Assembly: GCA_021777755.1 (NCBI GenBank)
Contig: JAJYDE010000013.1
Coordinates: forward strand, 1-64,000
From: Deltaproteobacteria bacterium
Lineage (GTDB): Bacteria > Desulfobacterota > Syntrophobacteria > Syntrophobacterales > Syntrophobacteraceae
DNA: 64,000 nucleotides
Direction of reading: 5' to 3'
This document shows, piece by piece, positions 24,656-33,033 of the stretch. The position numbers and the translations under genes were made by a program. The notes under the pieces are model-generated. The model ran no database searches and was not told the DNA's origin. It was given only the letters and a program-made list of their open reading frames with translations. Each line of letters starts with the position of its first letter. Within the stretch, counting starts at the first letter, position 1.

Positions 24656-26529
24656 TGACCCCCCTTGTGACCATTAGGAGCAACCGTTCGAGTTGACCGG
24701 ATCATATCCCGAATGGTGAACAGTGAATAGTGAAAAGAAGGGGAAAGCGGGGGGCATGGAGCCGGGAGCTGAAGAACCGCGCCGGGTTTATTTTCATGTA
24801 TCCCGAAGGGACTGCGGGAATACAACCGCAGCAGCGTGCGTCTTCCCTTGGAGTAATTGATGCCGGAAAAAGCACCCACCTGCCGAGGATGCAAGCCGAG
24901 GCTGCGCGCTTTTGCGAGAAATTGCCCCTCTTGCCCGCAGTCGACAAGGGCCAGAGCGCCGGGATTTTTATCCAGAAAATCGGCCGCCCCGTTTCCGGAG
25001 GTAAGAAGGGTACGGGTTCCAACCAGAAAAACCAGGCTCGGTTCATAGTAGCCCGCCGAACAGAGCTTGACCTGTTTTCCGCCAAGGGCTGTGGCGGCAT
25101 CGCTAACGCTTCTGCTAAGCCATATGGAGTTGATTTCGGGCAGTATCCACTGCAGGCCGGGGGCCAATACGAGGGCTGTGGCGGCGAGGGCGGCGAAAGT
25201 GGCGCGCAGGTAGCGGCGCTTGAGAAAGCCCCGGATGGAAAGGAAAGCTCCGAGGAGGCCGGCCAGGGCGGTAAGGATACCCGGGGGCACAAACCGGTGT
25301 TCGAGAAACCAGGGCAGTCCAAGAAAGGCGAAACCCAGAAACACTATGACGAGCTGGCAGGAAATGTAGCCGATCTTAACGAGCTTCGAGTCGAGTTCGG
25401 AGGCCTCGCCCTTTTCCCCGCAAGTTATGAGGTGGGCGACCAGAAGACAAATGGCCGGATAGAGCGGCAAGACATAATGGGGGAGCTTGGTTGGAACCGA
25501 TTCAAACACCACCCAAGCGGGGACGATCCAGGCGAGGCAAAACCTCAGTGCCGGCGAGGCTCGCAACTTCCAGGCGCGAAACAGGGCCGCCCCGGCAAGA
25601 GGCGAAGCCGGCCAGAGGGTGAGAGGTAACAGGAGCAGATAGAATCCGGGCGGAAACCCGTGGGATTCCTGCCCCGAAGCCACCTTGGAAAGAAAATCCC
25701 CCATCACCGCCTGGCGAAAGAAAGCCCCTTTGGTGGCAATTCCGATGGCAATCATCCAGGGGCTTACCAGAAGCAGCATCAAGGCCAGACCGTAAAGGGG
25801 TCTCAGACCTTTTAGCAGGCGCGCGTCCCTGTCGGCGAGGGCAAGACAGCCGATGGTGAGCAGGCCGATCATCGGAGCAACGGGCCCCTTTACAAGAATC
25901 CCGGCGGCCTGGGCTGTCCAGAACAGCAAAAAGAGCCCGATTCCCGCAGGTTTGCTTTTGTCCTCACGCACATAAAAGCAGCCAAGGGCGTACTGGGAGG
26001 CCATGATCGCGGCAAGCAGCACGGCATCTGTTGTGGCGATGTGCGCCTCGAGCACCAGCAGAATGCAACTTGAGCAAAGAAGGGCGCCAAGAAAACCGGT
26101 CTTTTCACCAAAAAGCCGCTTGCCGAGCGCAAGGGTGAAAAGCCCCGCCAAAATGGCCCCGATAAGCGAGGGGTCCCGGTATGGCCAGATTTTTCGAGCC
26201 TCGGCGCGTCCGGCCGCCCGTACGCTTGCCGCCTGCAGCCAGTAGATGCCTATCGGTTTTTTGTTTCGCGGAGTGTTCTGGAAATTGATCCGGACGTAGT
26301 CGCGACTCTCGTTCATCTGTTTGGAAGCCTGGGCGAATCTGGCTTCGTCGCGATCAAGGGGCGGAATGGTGTAATGACCGGGAAGATAGAAAAGCAGGCA
26401 AAAGAATATCAGAAAACCGCCCCGGAGAAGGGTCGAGCTGGAGATGAGAGGGGCGCAGTCCTGTTTTGTTTCCATATCGCAGGCGGCATGGTCCTTTTCC
26501 CTGTTTTTCGATTCCACATTACTGCTCAT
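24652..26529 (-). CDS. GT39-family (ArnT-type) membrane glycosyltransferase
   Basis: A polytopic protein of about 625 residues related to ArnT lipid A transferases. The first helix (FLIFFCLLFYLPGHY) is followed by the periplasmic acidic motif DRDEARFAQA and by a NTPRNKKPIGIYWLQ loop. About eleven further helices come before a soluble tail. Sugar and acceptor are not evident. The frame is open to 26592; I placed the start at 26529 but an ATG at 26475 is also possible, as none has a strong RBS. The last 20 or so residues are encoded by a degenerate repeat (24711-24734) and look non-conserved. The stop overlaps the hydantoinase start. Confidence 0.8.
   Translation of the reverse strand: MSSNVESKNREKDHAACDMETKQDCAPLISSSTLLRGGFLIFFCLLFYLPGHYTIPPLDRDEARFAQASKQMNESRDYVRINFQNTPRNKKPIGIYWLQAASVRAAGRAEARKIWPYRDPSLIGAILAGLFTLALGKRLFGEKTGFLGALLCSSCILLVLEAHIATTDAVLLAAIMASQYALGCFYVREDKSKPAGIGLFLLFWTAQAAGILVKGPVAPMIGLLTIGCLALADRDARLLKGLRPLYGLALMLLLVSPWMIAIGIATKGAFFRQAVMGDFLSKVASGQESHGFPPGFYLLLLPLTLWPASPLAGAALFRAWKLRASPALRFCLAWIVPAWVVFESVPTKLPHYVLPLYPAICLLVAHLITCGEKGEASELDSKLVKIGYISCQLVIVFLGFAFLGLPWFLEHRFVPPGILTALAGLLGAFLSIRGFLKRRYLRATFAALAATALVLAPGLQWILPEINSIWLSRSVSDAATALGGKQVKLCSAGYYEPSLVFLVGTRTLLTSGNGAADFLDKNPGALALVDCGQEGQFLAKARSLGLHPRQVGAFSGINYSKGRRTLLRLYSRSPFGIHENKPGAVLQLPAPCPPLSPSFHYSLFTIRDMIRSTRTVAPNGHKGGQ
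24711..24734. repeat. Degenerate GTGAATA-type short tandem repeat
   Basis: The stretch repeats GGTGAA, CAGTGAA, TAGTGAA with a 7-base period. It encodes the unusual C-terminal tail of the GT39 gene. Similar low-complexity strings lie at 41071-41120 and 62983-63020. Confidence 0.6.
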
Positions 26530-26626
26530 CGGGAAGTGGGCCCATTGGTGGCAGGGCGGCAGCGCCAGGCGCTCCCGCCCCGGTATTTTCAAAAAAAATT
26601 AACGCGCCCAAACATTTCACCCGGGG

Positions 26627-27823
26627 TTACTTCAGCTTTTCAATGGCTTTTTTCACCGCCTCGAAGCCTTGTTCGATTTCCTCTTCCGAAAGAGCATAGG
26701 AAAACCGAATGCACTTATCCTCACCGAAGGCTTCTCCGGGCACTACCGCCACGTGGGCTTGCTCCATGAGGAAATCGGCGAGATCAACAGAGCCGCTTAT
26801 GGTGCGTTCTCCGAATTTTTTCCCGTAATAGGCGCTAAAATTGGGAAAAACGTAAAAGGCCCCATCGGGGGCCGCGCAGGTAACCCCGGGCATGGCGGCG
26901 ATGATTTCCATCACCCGCGCACACCGGCTCTCGAATATTTTCGCCATCTCCAGGGCCGGCTTCTGGTCACCCGCCAGCGCCTCTACGCTCGCCCACTGGG
27001 AAATGGAGGCCGCGTTGCTGGTCACCTGGCTCTGGAAGTCGGTAGCCGCCTTTATGAAGCTTTTTTCTCCCACCAGGTATCCGATACGCCATCCGGTCAT
27101 GCAATAGCTTTTACTGACCCCGTTTACGATAAAGATGCGCTCGCGAAGTTTTTCTTCCACCATTGCCAGGCTGACCCATTTGCGGCCACCAAAAAGGATG
27201 CGGTAATAGATGTCGTCGGAGACGACCAGGACGTTTTCATGGCGCAAGAGCACTTCGGCCAGAGCCTTGAGTTGCTTTTCACCGTAGTACTTGCCGGTTG
27301 GATTGGAGGGGCTGTTCAAAATGAGGAGCCGGGTCTTGGGCGTGATGGCCTTCTCCAGGGCTTCGGGCCCCAAGAGGAAGCCGTCTTTTTCCGAAACTGG
27401 AATAACCACCGGCTTGGCGTCCGCCAGATTGACCATGTCCGGATAACTCACCCAGTAGGGCGCGGGCACGATGACCTCGTCTCCCGGATCGAGCAGAGTC
27501 ATGAAAAGGTTATAGAGAGCGTGTTTTCCACCGCAGGAAACCAAAACGTTTTCGCGCCCGAAAGCAAGACCGTAATCGGCTTTGATCGTTGCGCACACGG
27601 CGTCTTTCAGCTCGTTTATTCCCCCCACGGCCGTATAGCGGGTGCGGCCCTTGCGGATGCTCTCCAGCCCCGCTTCGCAGATATTTTGAGGCGTATCGAA
27701 GTCGGGTTCTCCGACCCCGAAATTAATGATCTTCACCCCGTTTCGCTTGAGTTCGTTCGCCTTGGCGTTAATCGCCAGGGTGGCGGAGGGTTTGATCCTG
27801 CCGAGCCTTCCAGATAACTTCAT
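26627..27823 (-). CDS. aspC: Aspartate aminotransferase-type enzyme
   Basis: A 398-residue PLP enzyme of the class Ib aspartate/prephenate aminotransferase group. Visible are INFGVGEPDFDTPQNI (near 35), LLILNSPSNPTGKYYG (near 168), the VVSDDIYYRILFGG pair, and the PLP lysine in IVNGVSKSYCMTGWRIGY (near 237), then SYALSEEEIEQGF at the end. It converts aspartate and 2-oxoglutarate to oxaloacetate and glutamate, possibly also prephenate. It lies 28 bases after truA on the same strand. The second aminotransferase at 17-18 kb is a distant paralogue. Confidence 0.87.
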   Translation of the reverse strand: MKLSGRLGRIKPSATLAINAKANELKRNGVKIINFGVGEPDFDTPQNICEAGLESIRKGRTRYTAVGGINELKDAVCATIKADYGLAFGRENVLVSCGGKHALYNLFMTLLDPGDEVIVPAPYWVSYPDMVNLADAKPVVIPVSEKDGFLLGPEALEKAITPKTRLLILNSPSNPTGKYYGEKQLKALAEVLLRHENVLVVSDDIYYRILFGGRKWVSLAMVEEKLRERIFIVNGVSKSYCMTGWRIGYLVGEKSFIKAATDFQSQVTSNAASISQWASVEALAGDQKPALEMAKIFESRCARVMEIIAAMPGVTCAAPDGAFYVFPNFSAYYGKKFGERTISGSVDLADFLMEQAHVAVVPGEAFGEDKCIRFSYALSEEEIEQGFEAVKKAIEKLK

Positions 27824-27851
27824 TTTGTTCCTCCGGTAGATGTCGCCCGTT

Positions 27852-28634
27852 TTATCCGTAATTGACTGAAATGAGAAATAGACCGTAGCCCGGGGCGGTT
27901 ATGCCGGCCTGCCTGCGATCACCGCTTTTTAAAATGCGCTCGAAATCCGCGGTCGTTCTCTTCCCTTTTCCCACCTCAACGATCGTGCCCGTGAGGTTTC
28001 GCACCATGTGCCGCAAAAAGCCGTCGGCCTCGTAGGTGAACTTCAACCTGTCGGGCCCGACGTGTTCGAGTTCGGCTCTCAGCATGTTCCGGCGGGTCGA
28101 GGAGACCTCGGAACCCGAAGCCATGAAGGCCGAGAAGTCGATTTGTCCGCGAATTTTTTCCAGGCATTCCCTCATTGGCTCGTGGGAAAGAGTGTTTCGC
28201 ACATGCCAGCTGAAGTTTCGCAAAAGGGCCGAGGGCGCCTGGCGATTCAGGATATGGTATTCGTAGACCTTGCTGAGGGCCGAGAAGCGGGCATGAAAAG
28301 AGCGATCGACCTCGCGGGCCTCAAGGACCGCGATATCGTGGGGCAGAAGGCTGTTAAGCCCTTTCATTATTTCATCGACCCCAAGCCTTGTGCGGGTGCG
28401 AAAATTGACCACCTGCCCCCTTGCGTGGACCCCGGAGTCGGTTCGCCCGGATGCATTGACCCCCACCCTTTGGCCAAACATGACGCCCAGGCGCGATTCG
28501 ATCACTTCCTGGATGGAAAGCGAGCCGGCCTGGCGCTGCCACCCGTGGTAACCGCGCCCGTCGTATTCGACTACGAGCTTGATATTGCGCTCGGAGGGAA
28601 AAACTGGGGCGTAGGCGACTTCTACGGCTGCCAT
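27852..28634 (-). CDS. truA: tRNA pseudouridine(38-40) synthase
   Basis: A 260-residue TruA that isomerises uridines 38-40 in the anticodon arm. The catalytic aspartate is in NASGRTDSGVHARGQVV (near residues 77-93), with the N-terminal VVEYDGRGYHGWQRQ and the C-terminal DGFLRHMVRNLTGTIVEVG signatures. I chose ATG at 28634, which overlaps the argC 3' end by 13 bases; the frame is open to 28691 within argC. Last residues end directly before the aspC leader. Confidence 0.93.
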   Translation of the reverse strand: MAAVEVAYAPVFPSERNIKLVVEYDGRGYHGWQRQAGSLSIQEVIESRLGVMFGQRVGVNASGRTDSGVHARGQVVNFRTRTRLGVDEIMKGLNSLLPHDIAVLEAREVDRSFHARFSALSKVYEYHILNRQAPSALLRNFSWHVRNTLSHEPMRECLEKIRGQIDFSAFMASGSEVSSTRRNMLRAELEHVGPDRLKFTYEADGFLRHMVRNLTGTIVEVGKGKRTTADFERILKSGDRRQAGITAPGYGLFLISVNYG

Positions 28635-29656
28635 GGCGCTTCTTCGAGCCCGGTTTGCGCAGGCAGACCGCTCATTATGTTCATGTTGCAAACAGCCTGT
28701 CCGGAAGCCCCCCGGGTGAGGTTATCGATAGCCGAAACGACGATGCAGCGCCTGGTGCGCGGATCGACCTTCCAGCCCAGATCGCAGTAATTGCTGCCAC
28801 GCACCTGCAGGGTGTGCGGAAGATTATCGCCCCCGAGCCTGACGAAAAGCTCCCCTTTGTAAAAATCGGCAAAAGCCCGGTCGATGTCGGCCCGTTCCAC
28901 CCCCGGCAACAGATTGGAGTAAACCGTGCTCAGAATGCCCCGGGTCATGGGTACAAGGTGGGGGGTGAAGCTGACGGTGATCTCGACTCCGGCCAGAAGG
29001 CTCAGTTCCTGCTCGATTTCGGGGGTATGGCGGTGTTCGCCCACCTTGTAGGCCTTGAAGCCCTCGTTTACCTCGCAAAAGAGCAACCCCTGGGCCACAC
29101 CCCTTCCCGCCCCCGAGGCGCCCGATTTGGAATCGGCGATAATGGAGGCCGGATCGACCAGGCTGCGGGAAAGAAGCGGGGCAAGGGCCAGGATGACGCT
29201 TGTGGGATAGCAGCCCGGGTTTGCCACCAACCGTGCGGTGCGGATCTTTTCCCGGTAGAGTTCGGGGAGGCCGTAGACGGCTTGGCTCAAAAGCTCCGGG
29301 GTCTTGTGCTCCGAATACCACTTCCCGTAGACCTCGGGGTCTTTCAGCCGGTAGTCCGCGCTTAGATCGACGACTTTCATACCGCGCCCAAGAAGGTCGG
29401 GAATGATTTCCATGGAGGCCTGGTGCGGCATGGCCGCAAAGACCAGATCGCAGGAGGCGGCGAGCTTGCCCGGATCGGTGTCCTCGAACACCAGGTCGTA
29501 GCAGTGCTTGAAGGCCGGGTAGTAATCGTCGAGCCGCACCCCCTTCTGCTGTCTTGAGGTGATCGTTGATACGACGACCTCGGGATGAGCCCGCAGGATG
29601 CGCAACAACTCGAAACCCGTGTAGCCGGAAGCCCCGGCAATGCCAACCCTCAACAT
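28622..29656 (-). CDS. argC: N-acetyl-gamma-glutamyl-phosphate reductase
   Basis: The third enzyme of arginine synthesis, reducing N-acetylglutamyl phosphate with NADPH. The 344-residue protein starts with LRVGIAGASGYTGFELLRIL, carries the active cysteine in VANPGCYPTSVILAL (near 149) and the GASGAGRG and HRHTPEIEQEL segments. ATG at 29656 has AAGGA upstream. It follows the rplM-rpsI terminator, so it probably begins a new unit that runs on into truA and aspC. Confidence 0.95.
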   Translation of the reverse strand: MLRVGIAGASGYTGFELLRILRAHPEVVVSTITSRQQKGVRLDDYYPAFKHCYDLVFEDTDPGKLAASCDLVFAAMPHQASMEIIPDLLGRGMKVVDLSADYRLKDPEVYGKWYSEHKTPELLSQAVYGLPELYREKIRTARLVANPGCYPTSVILALAPLLSRSLVDPASIIADSKSGASGAGRGVAQGLLFCEVNEGFKAYKVGEHRHTPEIEQELSLLAGVEITVSFTPHLVPMTRGILSTVYSNLLPGVERADIDRAFADFYKGELFVRLGGDNLPHTLQVRGSNYCDLGWKVDPRTRRCIVVSAIDNLTRGASGQAVCNMNIMSGLPAQTGLEEAPWQP

Positions 29657-29674
29657 GGCGGAGTCCTTACGAGG

Positions 29675-29714
29675 CAAAAATAAGGAAGGGCGCGTGCACA
29701 CAAGTGCAGCGCCC
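29675..29714 (-). terminator. Rho-independent terminator after rpsI
   Basis: On the minus strand an 11-bp stem (arms 29704-29714 and 29688-29699, one bulged base, four-base loop ACAA on the + strand) is followed by TTCCTTATTTTT at 29687-29676. It lies 70 bases after the rpsI stop and 20 bases before argC, so it should end the rplM-rpsI transcript or attenuate argC. Confidence 0.75.
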
Positions 29715-29785
29715 CGATTCAAAACCAGTGAAAGTTTGATTGGATGAAAACCGAGATTTTCTCCAACCAAGGCTCACAGCGTCAA

Positions 29786-30178
29786 TTAACGTTTGGAATA
29801 CTGGAACCGCGCTCTGGCGCTCTTGCGGCCATACTTTTTGCGTTCCTTAACTCGGGAATCGCGGGTGAGAAAGCCGGCTCGCTTCAAGACTTCCCTGTAC
29901 TCGGGATTGAGTTCGAGCAACGCCTTGGAGATCCCGTGTCGAATGGCCCCGGCCTGGCCGGAAATCCCGCCCCCGAGCACATTGACCGAGATGTCGAGTT
30001 TGCCCAGGGTCCCCGTGAGGGTGAGCGGCTGAGCAATCACCATCTTGCTCGTTTCTCTGTCCAGATACTCCTCGGAGGGTTTTTTGTTGATGACTATGCG
30101 TCCCGTTCCGGGCTGAAGCCATACCCTGGCGATGGAGGTCTTTCTTTTTCCTGTGGCGTAAAAACGTTGTTCGGGCAT
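29786..30178 (-). CDS. rpsI: Small ribosomal subunit protein uS9
   Basis: 130-residue basic protein with the uS9 signatures [14 protein letters not shown] near the start, [20 protein letters not shown] near 68-87, and the C-terminal tail ending in ARFQYSKR that reaches the P-site tRNA. AGGAGC precedes the ATG. It follows rplM after 11 bases, the standard bacterial pair. Confidence 0.98.
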   Translation of the reverse strand: MPEQRFYATGKRKTSIARVWLQPGTGRIVINKKPSEEYLDRETSKMVIAQPLTLTGTLGKLDISVNVLGGGISGQAGAIRHGISKALLELNPEYREVLKRAGFLTRDSRVKERKKYGRKSARARFQYSKR

Positions 30179-30189
30179 GTAAAGGGCTC

Positions 30190-30636
30190 CTAGCTGCTAT
30201 ATTTCTCGATGGTCTTGAAAGCTTGGGGCTGCTGGGCCTCGTGAGGATGTTCGGGGCCGGTGTAGACCTTTAGCTTCTTTATGAGCTTGCGTCCCAGACG
30301 GTTTTTGGGCAGCATTCCCCACACCGCGAGGCGCAACATGCGCTCGGGGTGCTGCTGGTTTAGCTTGCGGGCGGAAGTTTCCTTCAGGCCACCCATGTAG
30401 CCGCTGTAGTGATAGTAGGTCTTCTTGTCCCATTTGTTTCCGGTAAGCTTTATCTTATCGGCGTTTACCACGACGACAAAGTCGCCCAGATCCACGTGGG
30501 GGGTGAAGGTTGTCAGGTGCTTGCCGCGGATGCGCAGTGCAATCTGACTTGCCAGCCGGCCCAGGGCCTGGTTTTGGGCATCGACCACTATCCATTTGCG
30601 CTTTTCCGGTTCGAACTTGGCGCTTTCAGTTTTCAT
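30190..30636 (-). CDS. rplM: Large ribosomal subunit protein uL13
   Basis: 148-residue uL13 with [20 protein letters not shown], the [13 protein letters not shown] segment and [20 protein letters not shown] near residues 105-125. I chose ATG at 30636 (GGAG upstream); the frame extends to 30675 but those residues fall over the promoter leader. First gene of the rplM-rpsI operon. Confidence 0.97.
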   Translation of the reverse strand: MKTESAKFEPEKRKWIVVDAQNQALGRLASQIALRIRGKHLTTFTPHVDLGDFVVVVNADKIKLTGNKWDKKTYYHYSGYMGGLKETSARKLNQQHPERMLRLAVWGMLPKNRLGRKLIKKLKVYTGPEHPHEAQQPQAFKTIEKYSS

Positions 30637-30675
30637 CGCTGATGACTCCGATGGGAAAATTAGCTTAAGCGTCAC

Positions 30676-30704
30676 ATGATAGCGGGACCCGGGCGGGTTG
30701 TCAA
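30676..30704 (-). promoter_or_regulatory. Near-consensus sigma70 promoter of rplM-rpsI
   Basis: Read on the minus strand: a perfect TTGACA (30704-30699), a 17-base spacer, then TATCAT (30681-30676), a one-base mismatch to TATAAT. The -10 box ends 39 bases before the rplM ATG, giving a short leader. The best promoter I could see in the window. Confidence 0.8.
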
Positions 30705-30820
30705 ATAAAAAGCGACATCAGGATGACGTTCACTGACGCTTGCCCGATCCGAATTTGAAACTATCACAAAGCGGGCCGCACGGCAAGAGTCGCCAGGCCG
30801 AGCCCGCATATGCAGTGTCT

Positions 30821-31135
30821 TCATTTTATATAGGAACAGCAGTAATCCGTAACCTTTTTGATCTTAAGACTGAATTTGGATTGCGCAGCAATCTCGAAGG
30901 TGTCTCCATCCTTTACGCTTTTCCATTGAGCGCATCCGGGCAGAAGCACTTCCAGCTCGCCGGCGATGATTTCCATTATCTCTTTTTCCGCCGTCCCGAA
31001 CTCGTAGTCACCGGGAAGCATTATCCCGAGGGTCTTTTTCTCCCCGTCCGGAAAGATTACGGTGCGGCTCGACACCTTTCCTTCAAAATAGACATTTGCC
31101 CGCTTGACCACACTGACACCAGTGAATTGCGTCAT
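30821..31135 (-). CDS. ppnP: Pyrimidine/purine nucleoside phosphorylase (DUF1255 family)
   Basis: A 104-residue cupin-fold protein matching PpnP, which cleaves several nucleosides with phosphate. The sequence keeps [32 protein letters not shown] near residues 36-48, [14 protein letters not shown] and the [13 protein letters not shown] segment. GGAAAAGG precedes the ATG. Length fits the family. It stands alone between gmhA and the ribosomal operon, on the same strand. Confidence 0.9.
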   Translation of the reverse strand: MTQFTGVSVVKRANVYFEGKVSSRTVIFPDGEKKTLGIMLPGDYEFGTAEKEIMEIIAGELEVLLPGCAQWKSVKDGDTFEIAAQSKFSLKIKKVTDYCCSYIK

Positions 31136-31266
31136 TGCCTTTTCCTTTCCGCCACTTTTTCCGAATACACTCTGATTTCAAACCATGCCGAGCCTGACGT
31201 CCTCTCCCGATTTGGCTATAGTCCCCCAGTCCGTCGCGGTTTGGAATCAAACGAGCCGTGCCGCCC

Positions 31267-31830
31267 TCAGACGTGTTGTTCCAGAATTGCGCACCACAGG
31301 TGCAGAATAAAGATGTGGGCCTCCTGAACGTGGGCGGTAATATTGCTCGGCACGGTGAGAGCCAGATCGCAGACCGGCCCGATGAGCCCGCCATCTTTTC
31401 CAAGAAGAGCGACACCTTTCATCTGAAGCTCGGAGCATTGCCGGATGGCGCTCAACACATTTGCGGAATTGCCGGAAGTGGATATGCCGAGGAGCAAATC
31501 TCCTTTTTTCCCCAGGGCTTGGAGCTGGCGGGAAAATATGGCATCGAAGGAGTAATCGTTTCCAATGGCGGTAATCGCGGAAGTGTCGGTGGTAAGCGCT
31601 ATCGCGGGCCAGGGGCTCCTTTCCTTTTGAAACCTGCCAACCAGTTCGGCCGCAAAATGTTGCGCGTCGGCAGCGCTGCCTCCATTGCCGCAAACAAGGA
31701 TCTTGCCTCCCCCGGCAAGAGATTCGGCCATCCAGCGAGCGGCCTGAAGAATCGAGGGCAGAAGCTCCTCAAGTTTGGCGAAGGTTTTGGAATGCGCATC
31801 GAGAAGGTCATAGAAAAGTTGTCGCGGCAT
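31267..31830 (-). CDS. gmhA: Sedoheptulose-7-phosphate isomerase (SIS domain)
   Basis: A 187-residue SIS-fold isomerase of the GmhA/DiaA family. It keeps ILVCGNGGSAADAQHFAAELVG, LLLGISTSGNSANVLSA and the HVQEAHIFILHLWC end segment. GmhA starts ADP-heptose synthesis for LPS core; DiaA-like members look similar but the envelope-polysaccharide genes upstream favour GmhA. The frame starts with a TTG at 31845; I took the ATG at 31830, where the true start is uncertain. Confidence 0.85.
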   Translation of the reverse strand: MPRQLFYDLLDAHSKTFAKLEELLPSILQAARWMAESLAGGGKILVCGNGGSAADAQHFAAELVGRFQKERSPWPAIALTTDTSAITAIGNDYSFDAIFSRQLQALGKKGDLLLGISTSGNSANVLSAIRQCSELQMKGVALLGKDGGLIGPVCDLALTVPSNITAHVQEAHIFILHLWCAILEQHV

Positions 31831-31890
31831 AGGTAAACTCTTCAAAAGAGGTCCCGGCTGGAAGATTCAGAGACCATGGGTCACCCGCTG

Positions 31891-32946
31891 TTACTCGACT
31901 TTGCTACAACCGCAGTACCACTCAGCCGATTTGCTCAGCCCGGTATCGACCGATATCTCGGGGAAGAAGCCCAAAAGGGTTTTCGCCTTCGAGATGTCAG
32001 CCAGCGAGTGGCGGACATCGCCCGGCCGAAAATCCCGGTACACGGGATTCGCCGCGGATATGGCGGGGTTGGTTGTTGCGGCCAGTTCCCGTATCATTGC
32101 AAAGAGTTCATTAAGAGTGGTTCTTTTCCCGCAGGCCACATTGTAGACCTGGTTAGCGGCTTGCGGGTTTTGGGTGCAGGCCGAGAGTATATTGGCCTGG
32201 ACACAGTTTTCTATGAAGCAAAAGTCCCTGGAAGTTTCACCGTCTCCGTTTATGAAGACGGTTTGGCCCTCAAGCAGACCTTGAAACCACTTGGGAATCA
32301 CCGCCGCGTAGACCCCGTCGGGGTCCTGCCGGGGGCCGAACACATTAAAATAGCGCAGGCCGATGGTTTGAAGACCGAAGTTTTTAGCAAACACTCCCGC
32401 GTAGAGTTCGTTTGCAAGCTTGGTCACGGCGTAAGGCGAAAGGGCTTCGCCGATCTTGTCCTCGACTTTGGGCAGGTTTGGCTCGTCTCCGTAAACGGAA
32501 CTCGACGAGGCGTAAACAAACCTTTTTACCCCGGTTTCTTTTGCGGCCACGAGCATGTTGACAAAACCGGTCAGGTTGCTTTCATGAGTGGAGATCGGGT
32601 CTTCGATCGAGCGGGGCACCGAACCCAGGGCCGCCTGATGGAGGACGAAATCCACACCGGAGCAGGCTTTGCGGCAGGTATCGAGATCTCGTATATCGCC
32701 TTCAAGAAAGGTAAAGCGTTCCCAGTCGCCCGTCTTGTCAACCAGGCGCCGGACCACGTCGAGGTTTTTCTGGTAACCGGTTGCGAAATTGTCCAAACCT
32801 ACAACGGTCTGACCGAGTTTTAGCAGGGTTTCCAGCAAATTGGAGCCGATAAAACCCGCAACGCCCGTGACCAGCCACTTCGCTGGATTTCGAGCGAGCC
32901 CGGATTTTATCCGACCATAGACACCGTTTGAATCCATTTTATCCAT
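31891..32946 (-). CDS. UDP-N-acetylglucosamine/GlcNAcA 4-epimerase (WbpP-type)
   Basis: A 351-residue short-chain epimerase. It has the NAD loop [16 protein letters not shown] (near 27-42), [30 protein letters not shown] (near 108) and the YAVTK catalytic pair, plus [20 protein letters not shown], which is typical of the WbpP/TviC group acting on UDP-N-acetylhexosamines or their uronic acids. Two ATGs (32946, 32937) are close; either may be used. Lies between gmhA and the nucleotide-sugar dehydrogenase, as expected for a GalNAc(A) route to a surface glycan. Confidence 0.85.
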   Translation of the reverse strand: MDKMDSNGVYGRIKSGLARNPAKWLVTGVAGFIGSNLLETLLKLGQTVVGLDNFATGYQKNLDVVRRLVDKTGDWERFTFLEGDIRDLDTCRKACSGVDFVLHQAALGSVPRSIEDPISTHESNLTGFVNMLVAAKETGVKRFVYASSSSVYGDEPNLPKVEDKIGEALSPYAVTKLANELYAGVFAKNFGLQTIGLRYFNVFGPRQDPDGVYAAVIPKWFQGLLEGQTVFINGDGETSRDFCFIENCVQANILSACTQNPQAANQVYNVACGKRTTLNELFAMIRELAATTNPAISAANPVYRDFRPGDVRHSLADISKAKTLLGFFPEISVDTGLSKSAEWYCGCSKVE

Positions 32947-32993
32947 CTTTCAAACCAAGAGTCTGGTTGGGATGTGTTCGACGACATCATCAG

Positions 32994-33024
32994 GGCTTGG
33001 CGTGCTCACACCTTACGCCAAGCC
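32994..33024 (-). other. Perfect 10-bp intercistronic hairpin
   Basis: GGCTTGGCGT (32994-33003) and ACGCCAAGCC (33015-33024) pair fully around an 11-base loop in the 87-base gap between the dehydrogenase and epimerase genes. No T-run follows, so it is more likely an mRNA stabilising or processing element than a terminator. Confidence 0.5.
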
Positions 33025-33033
33025 GGGGAGCGT

